DNA from: Sparus aurata | Taxonomy: Eukaryota; Chordata; Actinopteri; Spariformes; Sparidae | NCBI RefSeq assembly: GCF_900880675.1 | Contig: NC_044209.1 | Span: 24,890,553 to 24,954,552, forward strand | Reading direction: 5' to 3' | DNA length: 64,000 nt | Shown here: positions 25,411-36,200 of the stretch, in pieces | How positions within the stretch are numbered: the stretch's first letter is position 1 | Layout of the letters: every line of letters begins with the position of its first letter | Program-made: the position numbers and the translations under genes | The notes under the pieces: model-generated | Seen by the model: only the letters and a program-made list of their open reading frames with translations | Told to the model about the DNA's origin: nothing | The model's database searches: none

Positions 25411-25755
25411 TCAAAAAGGGCAGTATATGATGTTTTCTTTTTCTCGTATTACATTTGTCCCCACCAGTAAAGGAACCATGGACCTGTACTCGGTTTCAGG
25501 AACAACAAAGGCTGGTACACGGGCATATTCCTTGCCCAGAACCTTCAGTCTGACAAGTAGCACACCATGGTGAGGGACGTCCTGGCCACCCACCCCTTCT
25601 ACTGGAATATTGGACGGCTGAAGCTTCTGCTGGCACAATTCAGATTGCTTACACCAAAACTCATAGGTAATGCTGGTTATTTTTGAGCCGGAGTCAATCA
25701 AAGCCCTGCACATTTCCCCATTGACCTCAACATCCCCCTCATTTCTGGGGCCCAC
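25411..25755 (-). pseudogene. gypsy aspartic protease domain
   Basis: A continuous minus-strand frame of about 114 residues contains ALIDSGSKITSI, with the D-[ST]-G catalytic triplet as DSG, followed by VPAFVVPETEYR and LLVGTNVI, the beta-strand pattern of retropepsin-like proteases. It processes the polyprotein in intact elements. It is isolated from RT here by a deletion, so it is a relic. Confidence 0.75.
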
Positions 25756-25917
25756 CAGGGGGTTCCACTTGGGGACTTAATTGGTTGCCCATGGTTGCCC
25801 CCTCTACCATAGGCCTCAAGAATTTAAAGAATGTCCAGTCTGTGCTGCACTCGCCTCCTCAGAAACTGCATGGGGATGCTGGGGGTTTGTGTTCGTGTTG
25901 TCGGGCATTACAGTTCT

Positions 25918-26700
25918 ACATACTCTGGCCACATGTCCGGCCCTCCCACACCGATAGCACACGTGGCAGCTTCACTGTCACTCCTCACTACTGACGGCAG
26001 CCTGGTTGGTGCAGGGGTTTGTAAGGAAACTTCCTTACAATCAAAGTTTTGATTCCAGCTGTGCAAGCCTTTTGACCTGCTCCTTTTGATTCAGGGCTAG
26101 CTTCTGTATCAGGGTGGTCAACACAGACAGCTCAGAGGAGGGCTTCGCCGCATCAGTCATCTCCTTGCTGAGCTCTGGCAGCTACATGAACCTGGGTGAA
26201 TGGTTTCTTTATTTTCTGTTGAGGCTGAAACCTCTTCGCCTCCCTTGCTAGATTTCTTAGTTCCTCTTGAAGTTCACGAAAAGTCAGGAGCCAAGGTTTC
26301 AAGGGGGCAATCCTAAGGTACACCCCTTCATCATTTAACCCCCTCAGGAGCTGACGAGTTAATTTGGCATCCCAGTCTGGGAATGGTTGGCCTCCGCGTT
26401 GGGACTCCTCAACTGAACGGAGGGTGGCCTCTAGTGCGACAGCATAGGAACAAGCTGTTTCATCAGGCCGCTGGCTCCTCTCACAAAAGTCAGCCAATGT
26501 ATTCCAGCGACCTTTGCAGGTGTCCATATTCAGCTCTCAGTTCATCAAAAGCTTTCTCAGGATGCTGTTCCTGGAGGGGGAGATTTAGAACCAGCCTTCT
26601 GGCTTCACCACTCAGATGAAGCACAATCGTTGCAAAACAGAGATGTGCAGGCAGCACTCCAGCCGTCTGTCAGCACAACTGACATGAGGCGTGCATTCCA
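25918..26700 (-). pseudogene. gypsy gag with CCHC zinc knuckle
   Basis: On the minus strand, 26153-26527 reads as a helical capsid-like region (CSYAVALEATLRSVEES, then KLTRQLLRGLNDEGVYLRI). Further on, 25918-25959 encodes CYRCGRAGHVARVC, a perfect C-x2-C-x4-H-x4-C knuckle. Stops and frameshifts separate the two parts. The knuckle supports a nucleocapsid role in the ancestral element. Confidence 0.75.
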
Positions 26701-27059
26701 TCAGGGAGGTGATGAGTCTGGAGTGGTGGAACATACCTGGCACTCTGTGCTAGTGGTATGGGTGTTGGCGCATGAATAATGGCCATATGATCTGGTGTTG
26801 TATTTGTGGGGCCTTGAATGAGGAGTGAGAATGTGTGACTGTGGTAGATGTAGCACTGGAATATGGACAGTAATTTTTTTTTTTTTTTTACAGTTCAACA
26901 ATAAGCAACTGAGTCCCCATATGTCAGTAAATACATGAGTAGGTAACAGACACTCCCCATAAAACTACCAAAACTCAAAGGATATGTTTACAGACACAGT
27001 AATGTTTTCTTTCTTTCCCTTCCTAACTCCTTTTCCTGATCTTGCGTGGAATCTGCAGA

Positions 27060-27123
27060 TCCAGGACACGGCACCAGTTGTAACCCATGAATTCAGCTCC
27101 CTCTAGCACAGGTAGGTCTAGGC
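27060..27123 (-). repeat. Start of the 5' LTR and primer-binding-like site
   Basis: TGTAACCCATGAATTCAG at 27079 matches the LTR start at 24262. Directly beyond it on the gag side, the minus strand reads TGGTGCCGTGTCC one or two bases after the LTR end, a plausible tRNA primer-binding site beginning TGG. The LTR is broken at 27123 by the hAT and continues at 28532. Confidence 0.6.
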
Positions 27124-28531
27124 CAGGGGTGCCCAACCTTTTTTGACCCAAGATCTACTTTTCAAGTAGCCAGCCTCCCGAGATCTACCAGTCCAGTGTC
27201 AACATCGCAAACCCACACACATCGTTACCAGCCTGCAGTAACTAACCTCACAACACTTTTTCTTGTTGTCACACAACCACTAGACATCACATCACAAACC
27301 CTCCCTCTCTCAAACACACACAGACAAATTCCTCTCACACAATTGCCAGTTTGCATAGTGCGCTGAAGCACCTTGAATGTGAACTTACTCAAGTTTTACG
27401 TCTGATTTCAGGCAAATGGAGAAAACTTGGCTTGATGTCACAGAAAACAAAAATGACTCAAATAATTGAAGTTCTCTATTCAAACCGTCCACATTCCAAA
27501 GTGTACACAGCGGTGCGTTCAGTTGAGCCGGAAACCAGCCCATCAACTAAACTCATGTGGATGTATGCACTTAAACACAAAAAAGCGTTAACAAACACCA
27601 AGATGAATTAAACTTGTTAGCAAAAGGCTTCATTTACCTGGTTAAGAAATGGAGCCGGGCAGGTGGTTCTGAGACCACGGTGAAGAGGCTGAATACTTCC
27701 CAAAAGTCTCGCCGTAAGTTTGCCCACCATCCGCAACGACGCTATCTTCAGCCGTTTAACCGTTGTTAGCTTCTCCTCTGCCGGGGCATGCCGGGGGGGA
27801 AACACTCACGGCAGAGTCCTGCACGGGTTCGGGTACCCACGGATACCCGACGGGTGACCCGCACAATTTGAATGAAACAGGTGAAAAATAATCGGATCGG
27901 GTCGGACGCCTGGAGAGCACGGGTTAGGTTTTGCGATTGCCATTTTCAAAGCGTCATGTGCAAAAAAAAAGTCATTATTAGTGACACATCTACAAAAATG
28001 TGCCTGCATTTCAAAATGATGAGCATTTATATTTCATATGAGCGTATTCATGCGTGCTCACGCCCTCCCAGAACTCCCACTCCCCACGCTAGCTTACTTT
28101 CATTTTTAAAAATTGCGTCCGTCCAATTTTCCTTCGGGTGCGGGTCGGGCATTGGTATCAATTTATAGCGGGTCGGCTTGGGTGCGGAATGTAATTTGTG
28201 CTACTGTCGGAAAACGGGTCGGATGCATTTTTTATGTATGTGGGTACGGGCAGGTGCGGGTGTGCAAAATAAGAACCGTGCAGGATTCTGACTCACGGTT
28301 CAAAAATGAGCTGTTTGTTTTGTCTAATAACAATAAATGGGTTCAGTTGGTGGCTACGGGACAAGAGGGATGCACTGCCCGCCTGAGCTGCATACCATTT
28401 CCTCCTGACAACAAACGCGCCCCTTGCCAGACTCCACTTCCTTTTCCACCTCTTTTATTTTTTTTCCTTCACCCCTCGCTGTTGACTTGGGATCAGTCCG
28501 TAGACCGCGATCGACTGGTTGGGCACTCCTG
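27124..28531. mobile_element. hAT element inserted in the gypsy LTR, 8-bp target duplication
   Basis: The termini are CAGGGGTGCCCAACC and, inverted, CAGGAGTGCCCAACC (14 of 15 identical). GTCTAGGC is duplicated exactly at both edges (27116-27123 and 28532-28539). The CAG start, short inverted repeats and 8-bp duplication are diagnostic for hAT. The 1408 bp include a second nested element and no intact transposase, so it is nonautonomous. Confidence 0.93.
27812..28290. mobile_element. Nested hAT-type MITE inside the hAT
   Basis: The ends are CAGAGTCCTGCACGGG and, inverted, CAGAATCCTGCACGGT. ACTCACGG is duplicated exactly at 27804-27811 and 28291-28298. It is 479 bp with GGGTACCC/GGGTCGG-rich subterminal motifs. 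It is the innermost insertion of the nest and therefore among the youngest. Confidence 0.93.
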
Positions 28532-28539
28532 GTCTAGGC

Positions 28540-28707
28540 CCTCAGTCCCCCTATAAAGTCTCTGCGTTGTGTATTTTGTTCTGTTTGTACGGTGGAGACG
28601 GGGAGAAGAACCAGGCGAGGAAGCTCAGGATCTGGGTTGAGCAGTCTTTATCTCAAAGCTTCACCTTTCAGAAAAGGGGAAGAGGTTGTGACCTAAGATG
28701 GCCACAA

Positions 28708-28709
<2 letters not shown>
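28540..28709 (-). repeat. Rest of the gypsy 5' LTR
   Basis: Resumes after the hAT and matches the 3' LTR through GGTTGTGACCTAAGATGGCC. It also holds about 60 bp (including CCCCTATAAAG) that the 3' LTR lacks. Its far end is lost in the TA tract that follows. Confidence 0.7.
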
Positions 28710-28786
<77 letters not shown>

Positions 28787-28796
28787 CATATACATA

Positions 28797-28833
<37 letters not shown>
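28710..28833. repeat. (TA)n microsatellite
   Basis: About 124 bp of TA with CA and TG interruptions, at the broken outer end of the gypsy LTR. Frames across it are artefacts. Confidence 0.9.
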
Positions 28834-28835
<2 letters not shown>

Positions 28836-30072
28836 CTTAAATAACAAATATAACATAGATCAAAGTGCCGTCCAGTCATTTATGCAGCTGACTAAAGGTA
28901 GTCAATAAAGCAGTTGTTTTTGGTGGGCCTCTGGACTTGTGGCGCTGGCTGTTCGTTGTTGTCCGCCTCCTCTTCGAGCACCTACACTAAAGGCCACACG
29001 CACATCCTCCTCTTGGTAGAGGGGCCAGTGTCACTCTGGCCTGGAAAGTCCAGGTTGTGGGTGGGACAAAGTCCAGGTCTACCACATCGTCATCTTCCTC
29101 CTCAGAGTCCTCACCATCACTGATGGTGGGACAGCTGGCACAACAATCTCCCTCTTTCCATAAAAGACCCAAGCTGACAGCCGCTAAAGAAAAGAGAGTT
29201 TCCACTTTAAGTTATTTGTGAAGTAAAACAATAACAGTGAAGTGTATATCTACTTAAAACAATGTTGACATATAGATTGTAAATATAATATAATAAGTGA
29301 AAAATAGCATTATAAATAATGTAATCTTTTTTATATAATTCAATCAGAAAAACAAAATAAATCACAAATATTGAACTACTAAATCAATTTTGGCAGTAAT
29401 AAGGCTTACAGTAAAAAATAAACACCAAGTATCATAAAAAAACTGTTACAAGGTCACAACACTGACCAAAATCACATACATTTCACTATTTATAGCTAAG
29501 ATTTCCATAAATGGATACAATTTTCTCATTGCATCACTGTATAATGTTATACAAACCTGTGGCAACATCCAATACACGATTGAGTACTATTGTCCCACAT
29601 TATAATGCATGATTAGTAAAAAAAAAAAAAAACCTAATATGGCTTACCACATGCATCGGGCGTATGTCTAAAGATAGACATTTTGTCACTTGCACTAGTT
29701 TTACCATATCTCTCCATTTATCATGCCAAAAAATTTAACTAATTTCATTAATCCTAAACAAACAACACCTACATAAACATTTAGCTCAGCTATTCAAACG
29801 TATAATGTGTGAGTTTCATCAACTTACCATGGTTAGGTTTGATGATACGACTGTCGGTCTGGGAGTTGGGGGAAAAAGCTGTACCTCGCGCGTTCCGGTG
29901 AAAGAGGGAAGATAGAAATGCTCATGGCTGCTGCTGATGGGTCCGATAGCGTGATGTCACTATCAGTGATGTAGCCTAATCTTTGCTGATTGGCTGAGAT
30001 AGGTCACGTGGTTCTCTGACCTCACTAGGCTGCATAACGGCGCCATTTTGGAGTTCCTTGCCCAATAAAGGG
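28834..30072 (-). pseudogene. Right part of the piggyBac-like element: possible transposase 5' exons
   Basis: The minus strand begins at the inverted-repeat end (30072) and passes a GC-rich leader with an inverted CCAAT box. It reaches ATG immediately followed by GTAAGT (about 29829), then AT-rich intron-like DNA. A frame at 28987-29205 follows, with an acidic run (ISDGEDSEEEDDDVVDLDF) and LDFVPP. Acidic N-termini are usual for piggyBac transposases. The ATG and the acidic frame do not join in phase with the most obvious acceptor, so the gene model is uncertain, and the catalytic core is absent. Confidence 0.45.
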
Positions 30073-30890
30073 AGGCTCTGCAAAACTTAGGGATGGGTTC
30101 CTTTGCACCTGGTAGTCATGCAGTGTTTCCATCTTTGCTGGATCTCCACTATCTACATCCATACTAACCAAGGAATTGAAGTTTGGGGCAGGGATGTCTT
30201 TAGAATAGATGACTGTGATGTCATCCAGGTAAACTATGCAGTAGTCTCCAAGGCTGCTACGCAGCACATGATTTAGCAGCCTCAGGAAGGTGGCTGGAGC
30301 GCCCTTCAAACAAAAAGGCATGACCCTAAAAAGGGAACAACCCAAAAGATGTGACAAACCCCATCAGGGGTTGACTTTCAGGGTCCATTTCCACCTGCCA
30401 ATAACCACTGTTAAAACCTAGGATGGTAAAAACAGTTGAGCATGCCAGTGACTCAAGGATCTCAGAAATGGCTGGCATAGTATCAGAATCTCACTCACTC
30501 TGTTCATTAATACACCAGAAATCTACACAAAACCAGGGGATAGGCATCAATACAAGTAGGAAAGCACATGGTGGACAGGAAGGCACAATGATACCATGTT
30601 TAAACATGTCTTCAATCTGCTCCTTAAAAATCTTCCACTTTTGAAGGGGCGGTCTATAGGTGCAACGGACTGCACAATGAGCCTGCTGCAAGGTCTGACG
30701 TTCAACAAACCTTGCAGTATAGTATGAACATTTTGACTTCCTCAGACTTTTTCCCTCCATGCACCGTGTAAGTAGGTGACGTTGGGCCAGAAATCTCTTC
30801 TCTGCCCCTACCATTTGAGAAAATATAAAAAAAACCAAAAAACAAAACAATGGGGTAAAGCAAGGACAGCCAAATGCAAGTGACAATGGG
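30073..30890 (-). mobile_element. Ty3/gypsy RT remnant, right half of the B-C copy
   Basis: The minus strand reads KGAPATFLRLLNHVLRSSLG and then YCIVYLDDITVIYSKD. This retains the YLDD catalytic box of reverse transcriptase, with one inserted residue in the usual DDIVIYS stretch. The N-terminal RT part (FCVDFWCINEQSE) follows near 30500. It continues the RNase H piece at 20250-20696, from which it is separated by the 9.4-kb nest. Confidence 0.82.
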
Positions 30891-32340
30891 AGTGGAAGCA
30901 GATGACTCTACTGCTGTACTCTCCTAGACACACTCTTAAGACCATAGACCACTACGCAGCCTGAAAGTGAAAATAAGTGATCACCTTTTTACACAAACAA
31001 TATTAAGATTTGATAATCACCCAGGTTGTCTTATTACAAACATAACAAACTCCCTGGATGAACGACAAATGTATTCTTTACAGCAGACACACACACACAC
31101 ACACACACACACATTGTTGCACCAGCACATATGTCAAAACATACAGTGCATTCAAAAAGTCGCTGTATATCCATTCTTAGATCGATAAAAATCTAACTTA
31201 AATGATGTAATCAATATCAGCAGCAAATAAATGTAATCAGTGGTGGAAAATACTAGTGTCAGTCACTTGGACACTTTTGTTATGGACACCACCTGCTCAA
31301 ATCAGTATGTGTCCTAAGAGCCAACTCAAAAGAACTCAACATAAATTAAGAAGAAAGTTGAATGGTTCGCCCTCTTTCTGATAGGGGTTTAGTGTTTCCA
31401 TGTGTATATGTGTAGATGCCACTTTGACTCAAAAAGGCGTTAAATGACATGACCCCTTAAGATTTTCTAGGGCACTACTTGAAGAGATGACACCTTCTTC
31501 GTATCAAATTCAGTAACTGGAGAAGTTCATTTTATCCAATTTATTTTGGTCCTGATCTCAAAGGAGTTGCCAACTGTTTTCGTATCCATTTAGGGAGTTA
31601 TCCAAAAGATTCCTGTTTTTAATAGAGGAATATGAGATGTGCCAGTCCGCTGTAATCTTAAACTAGAAACATTTGGGGACATTTCCAAACCTAAGGTCTT
31701 TGCATTCATCTGACATGACTCACAAACAGTAATGCAATTAGAATCCTACTACTGTGCTCTGACTTTCATTTCTAAGATCAAATAGAGCACAACCACATCA
31801 AAACATTTCATGTTACTTATATCAGTACAACCTCTATGTTTGTATTAAGGATGTACTTTATTATTTGATAAACATGCGTATACAACTACAACACACATTT
31901 AAGTGTCATTTATGGGTGAACTCAAATGTCCTGAAATTGAATACTAATGGATTTTGGCAGACTTTTCAAAACCAACCCCCAATGCTGTCCATTCATTTAA
32001 GGAACGATGTTCAAAACAAATCCCAACGTCAGCGTTGCTTAAATCAAGGGTTATAATGATTGGAATCATACACAAACCACATTCTGCACTATGAAATGAA
32101 TAATTGAATTTGGCCATCACTGCCATGTGTGCACATGAAGGAGGAAGTAAACCAACATTTGAAGCAGCAAGTCTGTAACTTACAAGAACGCTCAGAACAG
32201 AAATGCATAAGCAACTGCTTCTTTCTCTCTATGTAATTTGACATTCATGCTTCCATAAACCTTATTTTGTGGATGTTCTCACATAGCAACTTTTACAAGT
32301 GCAATTTCAACAATTCTGTGTGGTAATTCCTATTTTGAGG
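30891..32340. other. Duplicated 5' flank of gene C, no gene seen
   Basis: Homologous to 7030-8640 and 51716-52870. A CA tract lies at 31087-31111. No credible open frame; the conserved blocks may hold distal muscle regulatory sites that cannot be assigned by eye. Confidence 0.6.
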
Positions 32341-32673
32341 AACTGAAGGGAGTCATAGGTAATATGCCTTATGAAAGCATTTAATCATGATTTAAATTCA
32401 AACAGACACATTGTCCACATTACATCCAAGGTTACAATCAAATCAAATCAAATCAAATCAATTGGTACAACATTACAATGTTTTCTGAAATTCTAAGCTG
32501 TAGTTACAAAGAAAAGTGCAAACCCTGTCCTTATACATGACTGCCAGAAATAAGCTACAGGATGAAAAGAAGCCATGACCAAACCAAGCAAGAGACTGCT
32601 GCTGACCAGGCAATCCCACCCTCTATATAAGCGGCAGCTCTGAGCTACTGCATTAACTGAAGCTCCGTCACAG
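32341..32673 (+). promoter_or_regulatory. Gene C promoter and noncoding exon 1
   Basis: A TATA box (TATATAA, 32624-32630) is followed by a noncoding exon ending at 32673 before GTGAGT. A TCAAA pentanucleotide repeat (32437-32464) ends in the E-box CAATTG. Between the repeat and the TATA box lies a block of about 65 bp (32541-32607: CAGAAATAAGC, GCCATGACCAAACC, GAGACTGCTGCTGACCAG) shared with gene D but absent from gene B. Exon 2 is 33122-33177, also noncoding. Confidence 0.8.
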
Positions 32674-33286
32674 GTGAGTGTTTTCACTTTGACCTCAAGT
32701 TTGACCCATTTACCTGTATTGTAGTCTTGAATAGACATTATTCCAAAACAATTTTCCTCATATACTCCTATCACATTTAAGAAGTAGGTTCCTGCAAGAG
32801 AAAAGAAAAACAGAAGACACAATTTTTTAGTTTGTACTTGCATCTAATACACACTACGTTTTGTCACATACACACTGACTAATCATGAAGAGCAATACTA
32901 TTTGTCTGCTAGTGAGGGCAGTTGAGGGGATGGAAGAGTATTTTAGTGACTCTAATGATTCAATTCATTACAGTTTAAATATATTTTATAAGTCTATAAA
33001 CATTTTGCCATCTTTACCCTCATCTGTTTTATAATTGGCTACATTTACACAGAAAAAATGTGAAATTATAAAAACAATCTAAAGCACGTTATCGTACTCA
33101 TGTCTAATCATGTGTTTACAGGATCTCCCAACTCCACCAGAGACGCCAACGTTCAGTTGATTTCGGAACCAGCTGAGGTAAAAGATTTCGCCATAAAAAA
33201 CTTTAAATCTCCATAATCAGCAGGGCAGAAGACCATAGCTATGTCTTGTCGACATGTTGACACTATTGTGGACTTCATCTTTTCAG

Positions 33287-36200
33287 TCTCCACTGAAGTG
33301 CCACCATGAGCACAGACGCAGAGATGGAGCAGTATGGCCCGGCGGCGGTCTACCTCCGGAAGCCAGAGAAGGAGAGGCTTGAGGCACAAACCTTACCTTT
33401 TGATGCCAAAACCGCCTTTTTTGTGGCTGAGCCTACGGAGATGTACCTCAAGGGTAAACTTGTAAAGAAAGAGGGTGGAAAAGCCACGGTGGAAACCGAC
33501 TGTGGAAAGGTAAGTCATTCATTATTTTACTTTTTTCAACAAAACTACTCAATCGATTTCCATCTAAGACACCTTGTACATACAAGGATAGGGTTGAAAT
33601 GTGTTTAAAACAATATCTTAGTAAAACATTAACTATTTTTTTCTCATTCTATTTTAGGCTCAAACTGACACTGTGAACAACAATGTGATCCATTTGATGA
33701 ACTTTTCTGTTTGATTTCTTAGTTATATACGTTATACTGTGTTTGCTGTTCAGACGATCACAGTAAAAGAGGATGACATCCATCCCAGGAACCCTCCCAA
33801 GTATGACAAAATTGAGGACATGGCCATGATGACCCACCTCAATGAGCCTTGCGTGTTGTATAACCTCAAAGAGCGTTATGCTTCATGGATGATCTACGTG
33901 AGTTTCCACACTATGTTAATCTAATGTATATGTTACTATATAGAGAGTATGTGTACCTACATGGAAATCAAACAAAATCTAAATAAAATCACACTATGTT
34001 TATGCTCTTTACAATTTCAGACCTACTCTGGGTTGTTCTGCGTTGTCGTGAATCCCTATAAGTGGCTTCCTGTGTATGATACTACATGTGTACAAGCATA
34101 CAGAGGCAAGAAGAGGATTGAGGCTCCACCCCACATCTTCTCCATCTCTGACAATGGCTATCAGTTCATGCTCACAGGTAAGATAAAAATATCGGTGTTG
34201 GAATCGAAACACACAGAGGTAAAATCTTCCATTGATATTTATTAAAAGAAAAAGAAAACTCATGTCAAGCATTTATGTTTGTGTTTCAGACCGTGAGAAT
34301 CAGTCTGTCCTGATTACGTGAGAATAAAACACACTATCTTGCTATAACTTTATTAACTTAATGATGATGAAGCAAAATCTTGATAATATGTCTCGTGTAC
34401 CCCAGTGGAGAATCCGGTGCTGGAAAGACTGTCAACACCAAGCGTGTCATCCAGTACTTTGCAACAATTGCAGCTATTGGAGCTAAGAAGTCTGACGCAC
34501 CGCAACAGCAAAGCAAAATCAAGGTAAAATTGGTTGTGTAAGATTAAAGTGTTTGTCAGAGTTCATTGGAATGTGTAGCTCATGCAATTCAAATCTTCTC
34601 TTGCAGGGCTCTCTTGAGGACCAAATTGTTGCGGCCAACCCTCTGTTGGAGGCCTATGGTAATGCCAAGACTGTGAGGAATGACAACTCCTCTCGTTTTG
34701 TAAGTACTGTTGGAAATATCTTGAGACTTTTTTCGTTCCTACATTTAAAAAAACTGATGATATTAATGATCTGGTTGTCTAGGGTAAATTTATCAGGATC
34801 CACTTTGGCACTAGTGGCAAGCTGGCTTCAGCTGATATTGAAACATGTAAGTTTCAATTATGGTATTCGTCACTATCCATTTAAATTATGATCTAGGCTC
34901 TGATAAAGTTATCAATTTAAATTTCCTCTTCTTAGATCTGCTGGAGAAGTCTCGTGTCACCTTCCAGTTGTCTGCTGAGAGGAGCTACCATATCTTCTAC
35001 CAGCTGATGACTGGCCACAAGCCTGAACTCTTGGGTATGTTACTCCACCAATTTTAAATGAGACTTTAATAAACATCAGAAAAAACATCAAACAATACTA
35101 TGTACTTCTACTGTCCTCCTCTAGAGGCTCTTCTGATCACCACCAACCCCTATGACTACCCAATGATCAGTCAGGGTGAAATCACTGTGAAAAGCATCGA
35201 TGATGTGGAGGAGTTCATTGCAACGGATGTAAGACAACAATTTAGTTACAGAGATAGTATACAGGGGAAAATGTTTAACATGCCACTAATGTTGCTTATT
35301 TATTCTGCAGACTGCTATTGACATCTTGGGTTTCAATGCTGAGGAGAAATTGGGCATCTACAAGCTCACTGGAGCTGTGATTCATCATGGAGGCATGAAA
35401 TTCAAGCAGAAGCAGCGTGAGGAGCAGGCTGAACCAGATGGCACTGAGGGTAATTTCTAAAATAATCCACTCTTATCATGTACGCCTTCTGGTGTGTAAG
35501 ATACTACACAAGTCAGTGTGTATTTATAATTCCACGAGGGATGGGTCATGTTAATGACCAAACATGAAAACAAAGTATTCCCTCATTCATTTGTTCTTAT
35601 AACTTTTTTTTTTTCTCTCAATCAGAGGCTGATAAAATTTCCTACCTCCTGGGCCTGAACTCAGCTGATATGCTGAAAGCTCTGTGCTACCCAAGAGTCA
35701 AGGTCGGCAATGAGATGGTGACCAAAGGTCAGACCGTCCCACAGGTAAAAAGATGGAATTTCGGTGTTTGGAAAGGGAAATGTTTACACAAAAAAATCAC
35801 ACTCATAAATCCCCACACTTAAATTCTTATATTTAGGTCAACAATTCTGTCAGCGCTCTGTGCAAATCCATCTATGAGAAAATGTTCTTGTGGATGGTCA
35901 TCCGTATCAATGAGATGCTGGACACAAAGCAGGCAAGACAGTTCTTCATTGGAGTGTTGGATATCGCTGGATTTGAGATCTTTGATGTAAGTTTTAGAAA
36001 ATCAACCTTTCTGAGAGATTCAAAAGTTCAAACTTATTTTGGAATGAAAATAAATGCTTTTATATACTACAGTTCAACAGCTTGGAGCAACTCTGCATCA
36101 ACTTCACCAATGAAAAACTGCAACAGTTCTTCAACCACACTATGTTTGTCCTGGAGCAAGAGGAGTACAAAAAGGAAGGTATTATTTGGGAGTTCATTGA

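Larger units (their letters stand above)
24262..28709 (-). mobile_element. Second Ty3/gypsy LTR retrotransposon, defective, minus strand
   Basis: Order on the minus strand: 5' LTR, primer-binding-like site, gag with a CCHC knuckle, aspartic protease, (RT, RNase H and integrase core deleted), integrase C-terminal tail, polypurine tract, 3' LTR. About 2.5 kb of interior remains, against about 4-5 kb for an intact element. The 5' LTR is split by a hAT at 27124-28531. It is a different family from the RT remnant shared by all three spacers, since it overlaps it in neither sequence nor gene region. Confidence 0.8.

Noticed and set aside
28661..28879. Frames rich in Tyr-Ile repeats (also at 22163-22387 and 48736-48957)
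   Set aside because: Translation of TA microsatellites; no gene.
32437..32464. CRISPR-like or operator-like short repeats upstream of the promoters
   Set aside because: Simple TCAAA slippage repeats in eukaryotic DNA; no spacers or dyad structure.
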